A stretch of 64,000 nucleotides of DNA from Halorussus salinisoli (GCA_005239435.1 SZNP01000007.1:124001-188000); one strand, 5' to 3'. Shown: positions 1 through 8,892, counted from the stretch's first letter. A program made the numbers and translations. Notes: generated from the sequence alone by a model not told the origin.

Positions 1-429
1 ACCGCGCTCCACCCCGGCGACGTGACGGTGCCCATCAGCGACTACCCCGAGATGGTGAAGTTCGTAAAAGGTCTCGCCGACGACCGTGACCTGCTGGTCC
101 CTTGCTTCGGCCACGCCGGCGACGGCAACCTCCACTACTCGGTGCTGGTGGACGAGGACGACGACGAACAGGTCGACGCCGCCGAGGAGGTGTACCGGGC
201 CACCGTCGAGATGGCCATCGACCTCGGCGGCACCGCGACCGGCGAACACGGCATCGGACTCGGCAAGCGCGACTTTCTGGAGGTCGAACACGGCTCCGAG
301 TCCGTCGAGGCGATGCGCCGCCTCAAGCGCGCGTTCGACCCGCGCGACACTCTGAACCCCGGAAAGATATTCCCCGAGACCGCCGGGGGCGAGCGCGTGC
401 GAGCGGACTCGGCCGACGACGTTCGATGA
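1..429 (+). CDS. FAD-linked oxidase, C-terminal part (D-lactate/glycolate dehydrogenase type), 5' truncated by window
   Basis: The frame is open from base 1, so the start lies outside the window. The visible ~142 residues form the C-terminal substrate-binding domain of the GlcD/D-lactate dehydrogenase FAD-oxidase family, which oxidises 2-hydroxy acids to 2-oxo acids. Family signatures in order are VPISDYPEMV, CFGHAGDGNLHYSV (His/Asp active-site segment), ATGEHGIGLGKR, MRRLKRAFDPRDTLNPGK and a short charged tail. LNPGKIFP is the usual end of the family, so the 3' end is intact. In haloarchaea such proteins are often fused to an Fe-S (GlpC-like) domain; none follows here, but an N-terminal partner cannot be excluded. 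The substrate cannot be told from this part. Confidence 0.9.
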   Translation, partial: TALHPGDVTVPISDYPEMVKFVKGLADDRDLLVPCFGHAGDGNLHYSVLVDEDDDEQVDAAEEVYRATVEMAIDLGGTATGEHGIGLGKRDFLEVEHGSESVEAMRRLKRAFDPRDTLNPGKIFPETAGGERVRADSADDVR

Positions 430-525
430 AGTCGGGTCTGCACCGTGTTACGGGGCGGGCGGTCTCGGACGTCGACCGTGAACTCTGTCCCAAAGCTAAT
501 GGAATTCTCTCTGGAAGTTACCGTC

Positions 526-1603
526 ATGGTGCGCCGCGCTCTCTGGCGGTGGTCCCCGGCGGTGGTCCTCGCGGTCGGCGGGACGCTGTTCGCCGCGTCC
601 GTGGCGCACCACGTAACGGAAGTCGGCCGGCTCGACCGACTCAACGGTCCGATGTTGGCGCTAGCGCCCGACACGGGACGTTGGCGATGACGGTCGCGTA
701 CGGCGGCTACCGGTTGGCCGACTCCGAACTCGCGCCCGAACATCGGTGGCAGGTCGCCAAGTGGTGTCTCCTCGGAATCGTCGTCCTCGTCGGAACCACC
801 GCGGCGGGCGTCCTCGTCCGTCGATTCGAGGGCCGAATCGTCGCCGAACCGACGTTCCAACTCCTGCTCACGGCCGACGCGGGTGCGGTCGCGGGACTGG
901 TTGCCGGCTACTACAACGCCCGAAATCGGACGAACGCCCGGCAGGCCGAGCGAGCGACGACGACGCTCCAGTTCGTCAACGACCTCTTTCGACACGACGT
1001 CAAGAATCACACGAGCGCCATCTTGGCCCACGCGGGCGTCATCCGGGCCGAGAGCACGACGAACGGGTGGCCGACTCCGTGGCCACCATCCGCGAGCAGG
1101 CCCGCGAAGTGAACGCGCTCGTCGAGAACGCGGAGGCGATAGTCGAGACGGTCTCGGAAGACGCCGGGGTCGGTCGAGTCGACCTCTCGACCGTCGCCGC
1201 CGAGTCGGCCGACCACGTCGCGGAGACGTTCGACGCCACCGTCACCACCGACCTGCCCGAGCGTGCGCCTGCGGCCGCCAACGACGCGGTTCAGTCCGTC
1301 GTGAACAACCTCGCGGAGAACGCCCTCGAACACAACGACGCCGACGACCCGCGGGTCGAACTGGCGGTCACGAACTGCGACGAGTCGGTTCGGCTTCGCG
1401 TGGCGGACAACGGCCCCGGCATCGCCGACTCGCGCAAACCCGAACACTTCGAACCGAACGACGGAAGCCGACACGGCGGCGGTCTCCATCTGATGGAGAC
1501 GCTCGTCGAGAGCTACGGCGGGGAGGTCCGGGTCGAAGACAGCGACGCGGGCGGTACGGCGTTCGTCGTGGAGTTACCTCGATGCGACTCGGACTTCCTT
1601 TAA
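526..1603 (+). pseudogene. Membrane sensor histidine kinase broken by two frameshifts
   Basis: Three reading frames read in succession reconstruct one haloarchaeal histidine kinase. Frame 1 from ATG 526 to about 690 gives the first membrane segments. Frame 3 from about 670 to 1060 gives more membrane helices (WCLLGIVVLVG, LLTADAGAVAGLVAGYY) and the phospho-acceptor region FRHDVKNHTSAI, where His is the expected phosphorylation site. Frame 2 from about 1065 to 1603 gives the dimerisation helix (VATIREQAREVNALVE) and the HATPase domain with N box (NNLAENALEHND), DNGPGIAD and a glycine-rich GGGLHLME. Both breaks shift the frame the same way, equivalent to a 1-base loss or 2-base gain each. No piece is a complete kinase. 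Either the gene is decayed or both breaks are sequencing errors. Confidence 0.8.
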
Positions 1604-1642
1604 GTGCTTCTGGCGACAAGGGATAGATACGAGGGAAGACGG
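1598..1642 (+). repeat. 45-bp repeat, left arm of a perfect inverted pair
   Basis: Begins CTTTAAGTGCTTCTGGCGAC and ends GATACGAGGGAAGACGG. It overlaps the TAA stop of the broken kinase. The reverse complement occurs without mismatch at 2768-2812, and a diverged copy lies at 2619-2660. Weaker similarity extends about 15-20 bp past the perfect core on the inner side. The CTTTAAG end could serve as a TATA element reading inward, but the RNA polymerase epsilon-type gene has its own closer TATA box at about 1735-1741. Confidence 0.85.
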
Positions 1643-1767
1643 CTCGTTCTACCGGACTCAGTTCTCGACAGTCACGTCTCTCGACACGGGATGGTCGAAT
1701 CTCCAAACTCGTCGGCGCTTCGTCTCAGGCACATGTTTAAACTGTCCCCGCGAACTACAGACCAGTA

Positions 1768-2550
1768 ATGACCGAGGGGTGGACCGACCCGCAGACGCCA
1801 TCGTGGCAGTCCGGGCCAGTTGCAGACGAGCGAGATGCGGAACGACCGTTCAGTCAGCGTCCCGGCGACGGTTCGGTCGGCCGGGCCGACCTCCAGCGCG
1901 ACCAGACGGTCCGACAGTGGGGGCCGGTCACGCCGAGCGCGACCCAGATCGGCCGGGCGGAGTCGCCCGACGCCGACCTCTCGGAGAGCGTCCGCCGACT
2001 CCACGAGGAGCGCCACTCCGCGATGGCCGGACACAGTTCGCGGATGCACCGCCTCGACAAACTCCGGATCGCCCACGCGCTCTGCAACGACCTATCGCTG
2101 ACGCCGTGGCAGCGCGACAGAGTAGTCGGCATCATGTCGGACCTCGACCTGACGGCGTTCGGTAGCCAGCGCGCGATTCCGAAGGTGGCATTGGTGGTCA
2201 TCCGGCACGTCGTTGACCACGAGCGCGAACACTACCTCGGTCTCCACGACCAAGAGTGGATTCGTGAACTATCACCGGCCGAACTGAACGAACTCTACGA
2301 CCAGTTCCGGTCGATAACCGACGAGGAGCGGTTCTCCGAACTCGTCGCCAAACACGGGTTGAACGTCACGAACCTGAATCGGCTCCGGCGCACTCTGAAG
2401 GACCAACTCCGGGAGCAGGACCTCGAAGACGCGGTGTACGGCCGGAATCCGCACCGAGACCCGAACCTACCGAGTCTCGGCGCTCGCCGGGCGGACGACT
2501 CTCACGAGGAGCGCTCTCACGAGAAGCGAGTAGACGTAGACGACGAGTGA
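1768..2550 (+). CDS. DNA-directed RNA polymerase subunit epsilon-type protein (haloarchaeal)
   Basis: A 260-residue soluble protein. The conserved core spans residues ~90-215: RLDKLRIAHALCNDLSLTPW, VVGIMSDLDLTAFGSQRAI, VVIRHVVDHERE and LYDQFRSI, matching from memory the haloarchaeal family annotated as RNA polymerase subunit epsilon. Its biochemical role in transcription is poorly established. The first ~85 residues (Gln/Pro/Asp/Arg-rich) and the acidic tail look disordered. A TATA-like TTTAAAC centred near 1738 is 30 bp upstream of the ATG, which supports this start and a leaderless transcript. The gene sits alone between the inverted repeat arms at 1598 and 2768. Confidence 0.7.
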   Translation: MTEGWTDPQTPSWQSGPVADERDAERPFSQRPGDGSVGRADLQRDQTVRQWGPVTPSATQIGRAESPDADLSESVRRLHEERHSAMAGHSSRMHRLDKLRIAHALCNDLSLTPWQRDRVVGIMSDLDLTAFGSQRAIPKVALVVIRHVVDHEREHYLGLHDQEWIRELSPAELNELYDQFRSITDEERFSELVAKHGLNVTNLNRLRRTLKDQLREQDLEDAVYGRNPHRDPNLPSLGARRADDSHEERSHEKRVDVDDE

Positions 2551-2618
2551 AAGGCGGAGTAGTAGGCGAAGACGGAAAAGCGGAGTAGACGAAGACCGAA
2601 AACGAACCGAAGTACGAA

Positions 2619-2660
2619 TCTTCCTCGTATCTGCTCATTGTCGCCAGAAACAGTTAAAGG
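2619..2660 (-). repeat. Diverged third copy of the 45-bp repeat
   Basis: On the minus strand it reads TTTAACTG, then CTGGCGACAATGAG, then AGATACGAGGAAGA. It aligns with the copies at 1598 and 2768 with about seven differences and one indel, in the orientation of the 2768 copy and roughly 150 bp from it. Its upstream flank GACTCGG-nn-TCC matches the flank of the 1598 copy. Confidence 0.7.
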
Positions 2661-2767
2661 GACCCCGAGTCGCCGGCTCGACTCGCCGACTTTCGTTCGA
2701 CTTTCGGGTACGGTTTCAGACGGTACGAATACCAGTCGCTACCGAGTACAACTCCGTCAGAACGGGA

Positions 2768-2812
2768 CCGTCTTCCCTCGTATCTATCCCTTGTCGCCAG
2801 AAGCACTTAAAG
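2768..2812 (-). repeat. 45-bp repeat, right arm of a perfect inverted pair
   Basis: Exact reverse complement of 1598-1642. It lies between the stop of the RNA polymerase epsilon-type gene and the stop of the HalX response regulator. The two arms point inward and bracket about 1.2 kb. No transposase is present and no target-site duplication is evident at the outer edges. Confidence 0.85.
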
Positions 2813-2863
2813 CCGGACGAGGCGACTGAGTGACCCACGATTTCGGACCCGCGTTCCGAATCG

Positions 2864-3469
2864 CTACTCGTCGCGGTCGTAGAACTCCGCGCGCAGGTCG
2901 TCGTCGTTGAGGTTCGTCGCGGTGTCCGAGAGTTGCGTCCGGAGCTCGGTGAGTTCGTTCGTGAGCTCCTCGTACTCTTCGTTCGCCTCGAGTTCCTCGG
3001 GACTCTTCTTCGTCTCCAGCGCCGCCTTCTTGTTCGCCAGCGAGAGGAACCGTTGCATCTGCACGTCGTAGGTCGAGCGCCGGAGAAGCGTCTCGACGGT
3101 TTCTAGCAGTTCCTCGGCCTCCGAGACCGGCTTTTCGAGGTAGGCGTCGAACCCGAGATCGAGAATGTCGAAGTCGGGTTCGACCGCCGAGACGAGCGCG
3201 ACTCGGCAAGTGAACCCCTCCTCGTGAATTCGGTTCAGTACGTCCTCGCCCGAGAGGTCCGGCATCCGTCGGTCGAGGAGAACTACGTCCACCTCCTCGT
3301 CCAACTTTTCTAGGGCTTCGGACCCGCTGTACGCGGTTCGCACGCGGTATTCGTCGTCCAGCCATTGGGCGTAGGCGTCCGTAATCGGCTTCTCGTCGTC
3401 GACGATTAACACTGTGGCGTCGTTGGGCATAGTTCCGGTATCGCTTGCGGTCTGTATTGAGTCACTCAT
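2864..3469 (-). CDS. HalX-type response regulator
   Basis: About 201 residues. An N-terminal receiver domain (ATVLIVDDEKPITDAY, VDVVLLDRRMPDLSGEDVL with the phospho-accepting Asp, LVSAVEP, AYLEKPV with the conserved Lys) is followed by a predicted coiled HalX domain (LLRRSTYDVQMQRFLSLANK, ALETKKSPEELE). HalX is a haloarchaeal output domain. I chose ATG 3469, with GGAG four bases upstream, over an upstream TTG; ATG 3430 is also possible. The gene follows the RecA-like/winged-helix regulator after about 106 bp. The only kinase nearby is the broken one at 526-1603. Confidence 0.88.
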   Translation of the reverse strand: MSDSIQTASDTGTMPNDATVLIVDDEKPITDAYAQWLDDEYRVRTAYSGSEALEKLDEEVDVVLLDRRMPDLSGEDVLNRIHEEGFTCRVALVSAVEPDFDILDLGFDAYLEKPVSEAEELLETVETLLRRSTYDVQMQRFLSLANKKAALETKKSPEELEANEEYEELTNELTELRTQLSDTATNLNDDDLRAEFYDRDE

Positions 3470-3575
3470 GCTCCGTTGATTCAAGCGGCGATGTCCCGGC
3501 GACGCTGGCCGTCGGTCGCCGGAACTCGTGTGACGAGCGGTCGATCGGTGCCCGTCGAATTGTCTTCTTCATCTA

Positions 3576-4667
3576 TCAGTCCGTCTCCTGTTCGAAGGGT
3601 GATTTGGCTGTCTCGGGTTCGTACCCGCTCAAGAAGACGAGGTTCCCCCGTCCTACCTGTACGCGGGTGATGAGGCCCTTCTCCTCCATCTTCGAGAGCT
3701 TCCGACTGACGGTCGATTTCGACCAGTCGGTCTCCTCGGTCACGTCGGCCTGCTTCATCCGACCGCCGTACTGGGTGAGCAGTTCCCGGATTCTGTCCTC
3801 GTCGGTCAGCATCGCCTCCTCCGGGAGGTCGTCGACGCCCGTTTTCGGTCCCGACTGCGAGACGGACGCCTCCGCGTCTTCGACCGCGCTCGGCGAGTCG
3901 GAGGCCGCGGCGTCGCCCGACCTGGAATCGCTCTCGGCCGAGAAGACGCCCGTCAGTGAGTCCCGAATCGACGTAAACAGGCCACTCTCGGTCTCGGGAA
4001 CGGACACGTCCGTGTCGTGAGACTGGACGTGTTCGCTGGTCACGCTCCTGTCGCCGTAGGTCTCGGCGACCGACCACTCTTCGCCGTCGTCGGACACCTC
4101 GACGACCGCGTCGAACAGGGTCTTCAGCGTGTTGACCGTCTCCTCGTCGTGGATGTCCGGGTCCATGTGGTAGAAGCCGATGGCGTCGGCGGCCTGTACC
4201 CGGTGGGTGAGGATGTGGAGATATCGGAATGCAGTGTCGAAGTCCACGTACTCCAGTAGGATGGTCAGCGTCTGAACCGAGACGACCGTCTGGTTTCTGT
4301 TCCCCTTCCACCGAGTCAACTGCTCGCTCAGTGGCGCGATGATGTCCATCGGCTGGTTCGGGTCCACCCGAGCGACGGACACGTCGAGGGGAAGTTCGGT
4401 ACTGTCGTCTTCGCCCGTCTTCTCCACCGTGTTGGCGTGGATGAACGCGAGTTCTGCCGGAAGTTCTCCGTTGTGTTCCTTCCAGTCGGAAATCCACGTC
4501 TCGGGCGGCGGCGTGTACGTCACTGCGGCGACGTTCGCCCTCTCCGGTGACGTCGTGGAGGCAAGCAGTTCGAGACACGCTCGGTTGCCGGTCGGTGTCA
4601 GGGGTGCCAGCAAGAGAACGTTCGAGGACTGCTCCAGTTGTCTCCTGTCGGATGTATCGATGTTCAT
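3576..4667 (-). CDS. RecA-like signalling protein with C-terminal winged helix (DUF7504-like plus HTH)
   Basis: 363 residues. Residues ~10-200 form a RecA/KaiC-like alpha/beta domain that lacks a good Walker A (NVLLLAPLTPTGNRACLELL, FRYLHILTHRVQAADAIGFYH, LFDAVVEV). A Ser/Asp/Glu-rich linker follows (~210-285). The last ~75 residues are a winged helix (EDRIRELLTQYGGRMKQADV, WSKSTVSRKLSKMEEKGLI) of MarR-like type. The N-terminal domain is clearly paralogous to the protein at 57793-58515 and more distantly to 23807-24334. The DNA-binding tail suggests a transcription regulator; the signal is unknown. Confidence 0.72.
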   Translation of the reverse strand: MNIDTSDRRQLEQSSNVLLLAPLTPTGNRACLELLASTTSPERANVAAVTYTPPPETWISDWKEHNGELPAELAFIHANTVEKTGEDDSTELPLDVSVARVDPNQPMDIIAPLSEQLTRWKGNRNQTVVSVQTLTILLEYVDFDTAFRYLHILTHRVQAADAIGFYHMDPDIHDEETVNTLKTLFDAVVEVSDDGEEWSVAETYGDRSVTSEHVQSHDTDVSVPETESGLFTSIRDSLTGVFSAESDSRSGDAAASDSPSAVEDAEASVSQSGPKTGVDDLPEEAMLTDEDRIRELLTQYGGRMKQADVTEETDWSKSTVSRKLSKMEEKGLITRVQVGRGNLVFLSGYEPETAKSPFEQETD

Positions 4668-4949
4668 TCGTTAGTTGTCATATTGCGCGGTTGTTTCCTC
4701 AGTTTTGAAGATGTCACGAGACTATTTGCAGGTAGTAGGTGTTGACGGCCCGATGGATATTAAGTCGTTTCCCACGCAAAGGGGTACCGAAAACGCCGTG
4801 ACCGACAACACGCTGGCCCAGTGCTTTACTACGAAGAAGAGACCCTGAACGTAAAAGGGGCCGGCAGTACCAATCACGGTAGTTAAATGGGGGAAGGTGT
4901 TCTCGGCGACTCCGGGAGACTGAAACGGGTCGCTATCGAAGCGACGACC

Positions 4950-6131
4950 ATGCAAGCAGTGATCCTCGCGGCTGGAGAGGGAACCCGGATTCGGCCGCTG
5001 TCGGCGTCGCTCCCCAAACCGATGTTGCCAGTCGCCGACCGGCCCCTCGTCGCTCACACTGCCGACGCGGCCGTGCGGGCGGGCGCGGACGAACTAATCC
5101 TGGTCGTGGGTTACGAGGCCGACGCGGTCAGGGACTACTTCGGCGAGGAGTACGCCGGCGTTCCGGTCGGCTACGCGGTCCAGGAGACGCAGGCCGGAAC
5201 CGCCGACGCGGTCCACGCCGCGGCCGACCGGTTGGACGGCCCCTTCGCGGTCCTCAACGGCGACAACCTCTACGACCCCGAGGCTATCGCCGATCTGTTC
5301 GCGGCCGGTCCGGCGGTCGGTGCGGCCCGGGTCGAGAACCCCTCGAACTACGGCGTCCTCTCGACGAAGGGCGGGGTCGTCACCGACATCGTGGAGAAAC
5401 CCGCCGACCCGCCGACCGACCTCGCCAACGCCGGGGCCTACGCCTTCCCCGAAGAAGCGCGAGCGTGGTTGGACGTGCCCGAGAGCGAGCGCGGCGAGCG
5501 AGAGATCACCGACGTTCTCGCGCGCGCCATCGAGGAGTACGACGTGAGTTACACCGCGATGGACGGGTGGCTCGACGTGGGACGACCGTGGGAACTGCTG
5601 GAAGCCAACGAGTGGAAACTGGGAGAACTCGCCCGCGACGTCCGCGGCGACGTCCACGAAACCGCCGACCTCCGGGGGCCGGTCGTCGTCGAGGAGGGGG
5701 CGACCATCGACGCCGGAGTCGTCGTCGAGGGTCCCGCGCTCGTCCGCACAGGCGCGAGCGTCGGCCCGAACGCCTACGTCCGCGGTGCGACTCTCGTCGG
5801 CGAGGGCGCTAAAGTCGGCCACTCGGTCGAGGTCAAAAACAGCGTCGTCGGCGCTGGCTCGCACGTCGCGCACCTGAGCTACGTCGGGGATAGCGTGTTG
5901 GGTCGGAACGTCAACTTCGGGGCCGGGACGAACGTCGCCAACTTGCGGCACGACGACGAGGCGGTGAAGCTGACGGTGAAGGGCGAGCGCGTCTCGACCG
6001 GCCGCCGGAAGTTCGGCGTCGTGGCGGGCGATGGAACGAAAACCGGCATCGACACGAGTCTGAACGCGGGCGTGAAACTCTCCGCGGGCGCGACGACGAC
6101 TCCCGGCGAAGTCGTGACGCGGGACAAGTAG
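4950..6131 (+). CDS. Bifunctional sugar-1-phosphate nucleotidylyltransferase/acetyltransferase (GlmU-like)
   Basis: 393 residues. N-terminal nucleotidyltransferase: MQAVILAAGEGTRIRPLS with KPMLPVADRP, LNGDNLYDP (metal-binding Asp) and WLDVGRPWELL. From about residue 235 a left-handed beta-helix of hexapeptide repeats runs to the end (IDAGVVVEGPALVRTGASVG, VGHSVEVKNSVVG, NFGAGTNVANLRHDD), as in acyltransferases. The family makes nucleotide-activated sugars such as UDP-GlcNAc for glycans. The start is the ATG directly opening the signature; an in-frame ATG at 4887 lies inside the TATA-like AGTTAAATG (4880-4888) and is rejected, leaving a leader of about 40 nt. Confidence 0.9.
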   Translation: MQAVILAAGEGTRIRPLSASLPKPMLPVADRPLVAHTADAAVRAGADELILVVGYEADAVRDYFGEEYAGVPVGYAVQETQAGTADAVHAAADRLDGPFAVLNGDNLYDPEAIADLFAAGPAVGAARVENPSNYGVLSTKGGVVTDIVEKPADPPTDLANAGAYAFPEEARAWLDVPESERGEREITDVLARAIEEYDVSYTAMDGWLDVGRPWELLEANEWKLGELARDVRGDVHETADLRGPVVVEEGATIDAGVVVEGPALVRTGASVGPNAYVRGATLVGEGAKVGHSVEVKNSVVGAGSHVAHLSYVGDSVLGRNVNFGAGTNVANLRHDDEAVKLTVKGERVSTGRRKFGVVAGDGTKTGIDTSLNAGVKLSAGATTTPGEVVTRDK

Positions 6132-6194
6132 AGTTCGTTTCCCCCAGGTTGTTCTTTCTCTCGAACTTCTACTTCTGTCCGACGCGCAAGCTCG

Positions 6195-6335
6195 ACTTTC
6201 GACTCGGCACGTGCTGGTGCGACGCCGGTGGCGTCGCACCCAACCGCGCGAGCGAAGCGAGTCGGGCCCGGAGGACGAGGGTCGTCTTCCGAGGCGGGGC
6301 TGCGTGGTGCTGTGCGGTTGCGGTACGATCGGGAG
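6195..6335 (-). repeat. Intergenic hairpin repeat (family copy 1)
   Basis: Fills most of the gap between the nucleotidyltransferase and the DCC gene. On the minus strand it reads GTACCGCAACCGCACAGCACC, a GC-rich middle, CGCGCGGTTGG, then a perfect 11-bp stem (6216-6226 with 6230-6240, loop of three) followed by CAGCACGTGCC. The same order of blocks appears at 25866-26026, 55960-56145 and 61345-61500. It lies downstream of the nucleotidyltransferase and of the minus-strand DCC gene, so it could also end their transcripts. Confidence 0.65.
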
Positions 6336-6371
6336 AACACGAGCAACTGACTGACCGCGACAGAACCCGTA

Positions 6372-6800
6372 CTACCGACTCACTTTCGCGGTGTGCCACG
6401 CGTTCGCCGCGAGAGTATCGAACGTCTCCTTCGCCGCTTCGGCCATCGGGTACTCGCCGTGGTAGGGGTCCGGGTCGCCCTCTACCCCCGTTACGGTCCG
6501 AATCGCGTCGGCCAGCGACTCGTAGTTGTCGCCAACCACGTCCTGAATCAGCACGGGCATCCCGGCGCGCTCACAGAGTTCACGGGCCGCCTCGCGGCCG
6601 ACGTACACCCGCTCTTCCCGTCCGTCGGCGAAGACCAGCGCGAAGGGCGTCTCGCCGAACTGGGCTTCGAGGAATGATTGGGCCGGGTCGTCCTCCCACG
6701 CGATTGCGCCGACGCCCTCGACTCGCCGGAGCGCAGAGGCGGCCGCCGAGCAGAAGGGACACTCCCCGTCGTAGACGAGTACGCCGTGGTAGTCGCTCAT
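6372..6800 (-). CDS. DCC-family thiol-disulfide oxidoreductase (DUF393)
   Basis: 142 residues. The family-defining motif YDGECPFC near the N-terminus (Cys14 and Cys17, a CxxC redox pair) precedes a thioredoxin-like fold with ALRRVEG, TPFALVFADG and YVGREAARELCERAG. The predicted role is cytoplasmic thiol-disulfide exchange; partners are not known for most family members. The length fits the family. ATG 6800 starts two residues before the conserved core, so a longer start is unlikely. Not in an operon with the ferredoxin at 6914, from which it is separated by 113 bp on the same strand. Confidence 0.88.
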   Translation of the reverse strand: MSDYHGVLVYDGECPFCSAAASALRRVEGVGAIAWEDDPAQSFLEAQFGETPFALVFADGREERVYVGREAARELCERAGMPVLIQDVVGDNYESLADAIRTVTGVEGDPDPYHGEYPMAEAAKETFDTLAANAWHTAKVSR

Positions 6801-6913
6801 GGGGCGTCGGTAGGGTCGCTAACGGTAAAACTGCGGTGGGGTGGTGAGCCGAGAAGATACGAAAATACGTCTCGAAGAGAGGTAGATGTGTTTGTAGAAA
6901 CGAGAGAGTTTTC

Positions 6914-7276
6914 TCACCGCTTCGACTGACCCGGCGGGTTGTCGTGTTCCGCACGATGGTCCAGCATCTCGTCGTGCTGGCAGGCCCGAATCCGGAGGTC
7001 GGACCGGGGCTTGGCGGTGCAGGGCAGAATCATGCCGGCCTCCTCGTCGGACTCGTAGTACCGGCGGGCGTCCGACTGGTCCACCTCGCCCTCCAGCAGT
7101 TCCGCTGCGCAGGTGGTACACCACCCTTGCTGGCAGTCGGCCGGGAGCCAGATGCCTTCGCTCCGGGCGGCCGAGAGGACGTACTCCGTCTCGGGGACCT
7201 CGATTTCGACGGTCTCTCCTGCCTCCTCGACGTCGCAGTCGTCCGGTACTTCGATAGCGACGGTGTGGCTACTCAC
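6914..7276 (-). CDS. Plant-type [2Fe-2S] ferredoxin
   Basis: 120 residues. The cluster ligands are visible as C48-x4-C53-x2-C56 (ADCQQGWCTTC) and C86 (ILPCTA), the classic 2Fe-2S ferredoxin pattern. The beta-grasp core is EYVLSAARSEGIWLP. A hydrophilic C-terminal extension contains CQHDEMLDH, common in haloarchaeal ferredoxins, whose acidic surface suits high salt. It acts as a soluble electron carrier, for example with 2-oxoacid oxidoreductases or Fe-S assembly; the partner cannot be assigned here. Confidence 0.92.
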   Translation of the reverse strand: MSSHTVAIEVPDDCDVEEAGETVEIEVPETEYVLSAARSEGIWLPADCQQGWCTTCAAELLEGEVDQSDARRYYESDEEAGMILPCTAKPRSDLRIRACQHDEMLDHRAEHDNPPGQSKR

Positions 7277-7420
7277 AAGTCCGGTTAGCGGGTACGCGAG
7301 GATGAACGTGTCGGCCTCCGTGCAGAGTGACGTGCTGTGATACCGTCTTACTATCTGTCTCCGAACGGCAAATTGTGGGAAGTATTAACACACTCATCGG
7401 CGAGGTTCTCGAAGGGGGAA

Positions 7421-8779
7421 ATGGCCATCGTGACCTTAACAACAGTTCCGCGGTACGACAGCGACCGGATTTCCGAGCGGAAGGGCCGAGCAGTGGTCGT
7501 CGGAGCGGGCATGGCGGGTCTGCTCGCGGCCCGCGTTCTGGCCGACGGGTTCGAAGACGTCACGGTCCTCGACCGGGACTCGCTCGCCGACGAGGCGACC
7601 CCTCGGCGCGGCGTCCCGCAGGGCCGTCATCCCCACGCGCTCCTCGAAGCGGGACGCGCCACGCTGGAGGACCTGTTTCCGGGGTACGGCGAAGACCTCG
7701 TCTCGGCCGGAGGGGTGGTCGTCGATTTCGCCAGCGACGTGAACTTCTACGACGAGGGGGACTTCCTCGCTCACGGCCCGTTCCGGATGGAGACGTACTC
7801 CGCGAGTCGGCCGCTGTTCGAGCAGATAGTCCGCCAGCACGTCGCCGGCCTCGACGGCGTCCGGATACGACCGGACTGCCAGGTCGCTGACTACCGCTTC
7901 GACGGCGCGCGCAGGTCCGTGGACGGTGTCGCAGTCCAAGAAAACGGCGAACGGACGGAGATTCCGGCCGACCTGGTCGTGGACGCCACCGGCCGGACGA
8001 GTCGGACGCCGACGTGGCTTTCGGACCACGGCTACGCGCCGCCGCCGGTCGACGAAGTCCACATCGACCTGTCCTACAGCACCACCTACGTCGAGCGACC
8101 CGCCAGCGACCGCCGGACGTATCTCGTGCCGCCGTCCTCGCCGCGGACCCGCGGTGGCATGGCCGCGCCCGTCGAAGGGGACCGCTGGGTGGTGAACTTG
8201 CAAGGCGTCCACGGGACCGACCCGCCGACGGGGTTCGAGGAGTTCACGGAGTACGCCGCGAGCCTTCCGACGCCCACGCTGAAGCGACTCCTCGACGATC
8301 GTCCCAACCGTTCCGAGACCGTCGAACACTACCCGTTTCCGTCGAACAGACGCCATCGATACGAGAGCCTCGACCGATTTCCGGATGGGTTGGTCGTCGT
8401 CGGTGACGCGGTCGCTAGCTTCAATCCGGTCTACGCACAGGGAATATCGGTGGCCGCGCTCGAGGCGCTGGTCCTCCATCGAACCCTCGCTACGGGCCGC
8501 CGTGGGAATCTCGCGCTCCGCTTCTTCGACCGGGCCGAGGACGTCGTGGACGTCGCGTGGATGCTGGCCGTCGGCAGTGACTTCGGGTTCCCACAGACGA
8601 CCGGCCCGAAACCGCGGGGTACCGACCTGGCCGCCCGGTATCTCTCCCGATTGACCCGGAGAGCCCACACGGACGGCGAGTTAGCCGATGCCTTCGTCCG
8701 GGTGCTCTCGATGGAACGACCGCCGACCTCGCTGTTTCGCCCGGGCGTCCTGTGGCGAGTATTCGGGCCGCCCAATTGA
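7421..8779 (+). CDS. FAD-dependent oxidoreductase/monooxygenase
   Basis: About 452 residues. Dinucleotide-binding VVVGAGMAGLLAARVLAD near the N-terminus; the PHBH/squalene-epoxidase-type second motif VVVGDAVASFNPVYAQGIS; DLVVDATGRTSR between them. The GD motif and overall size match FAD-dependent monooxygenases of the geranylgeranyl-reductase superfamily. The ATG at 7421 is preferred over an in-frame ATG at 7337 because TATTAAC at 7383-7389 would place transcription start just before it. The C-terminal ~100 residues (FDRAEDVVDVAWMLAVGSDF) are conserved in a haloarchaeal subgroup of unknown substrate. Confidence 0.82.
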   Translation: MAIVTLTTVPRYDSDRISERKGRAVVVGAGMAGLLAARVLADGFEDVTVLDRDSLADEATPRRGVPQGRHPHALLEAGRATLEDLFPGYGEDLVSAGGVVVDFASDVNFYDEGDFLAHGPFRMETYSASRPLFEQIVRQHVAGLDGVRIRPDCQVADYRFDGARRSVDGVAVQENGERTEIPADLVVDATGRTSRTPTWLSDHGYAPPPVDEVHIDLSYSTTYVERPASDRRTYLVPPSSPRTRGGMAAPVEGDRWVVNLQGVHGTDPPTGFEEFTEYAASLPTPTLKRLLDDRPNRSETVEHYPFPSNRRHRYESLDRFPDGLVVVGDAVASFNPVYAQGISVAALEALVLHRTLATGRRGNLALRFFDRAEDVVDVAWMLAVGSDFGFPQTTGPKPRGTDLAARYLSRLTRRAHTDGELADAFVRVLSMERPPTSLFRPGVLWRVFGPPN

Positions 8780-8892
8780 CCGCCAGCGAGACCGAGAGCA
8801 GTCGAGTTAGCCGCCGGCAAAACCGAACGCAGTCGAGTGGTCCGTTTCAGGCCCACTCCGTCGCTGATTCGTCGCGCGACGCATCTCGGTCG

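Noticed and set aside
1598..2812. Inverted repeat pair as the ends of an insertion sequence
   Set aside because: No transposase gene, no target duplication seen at the outer edges, and a third copy lies inside; kept only as a repeat of unknown nature.
3576..4667. RecA/RadA recombinase
   Set aside because: The fold resembles RecA but there is no Walker A lysine motif, and the C-terminus is a winged helix typical of a regulator.
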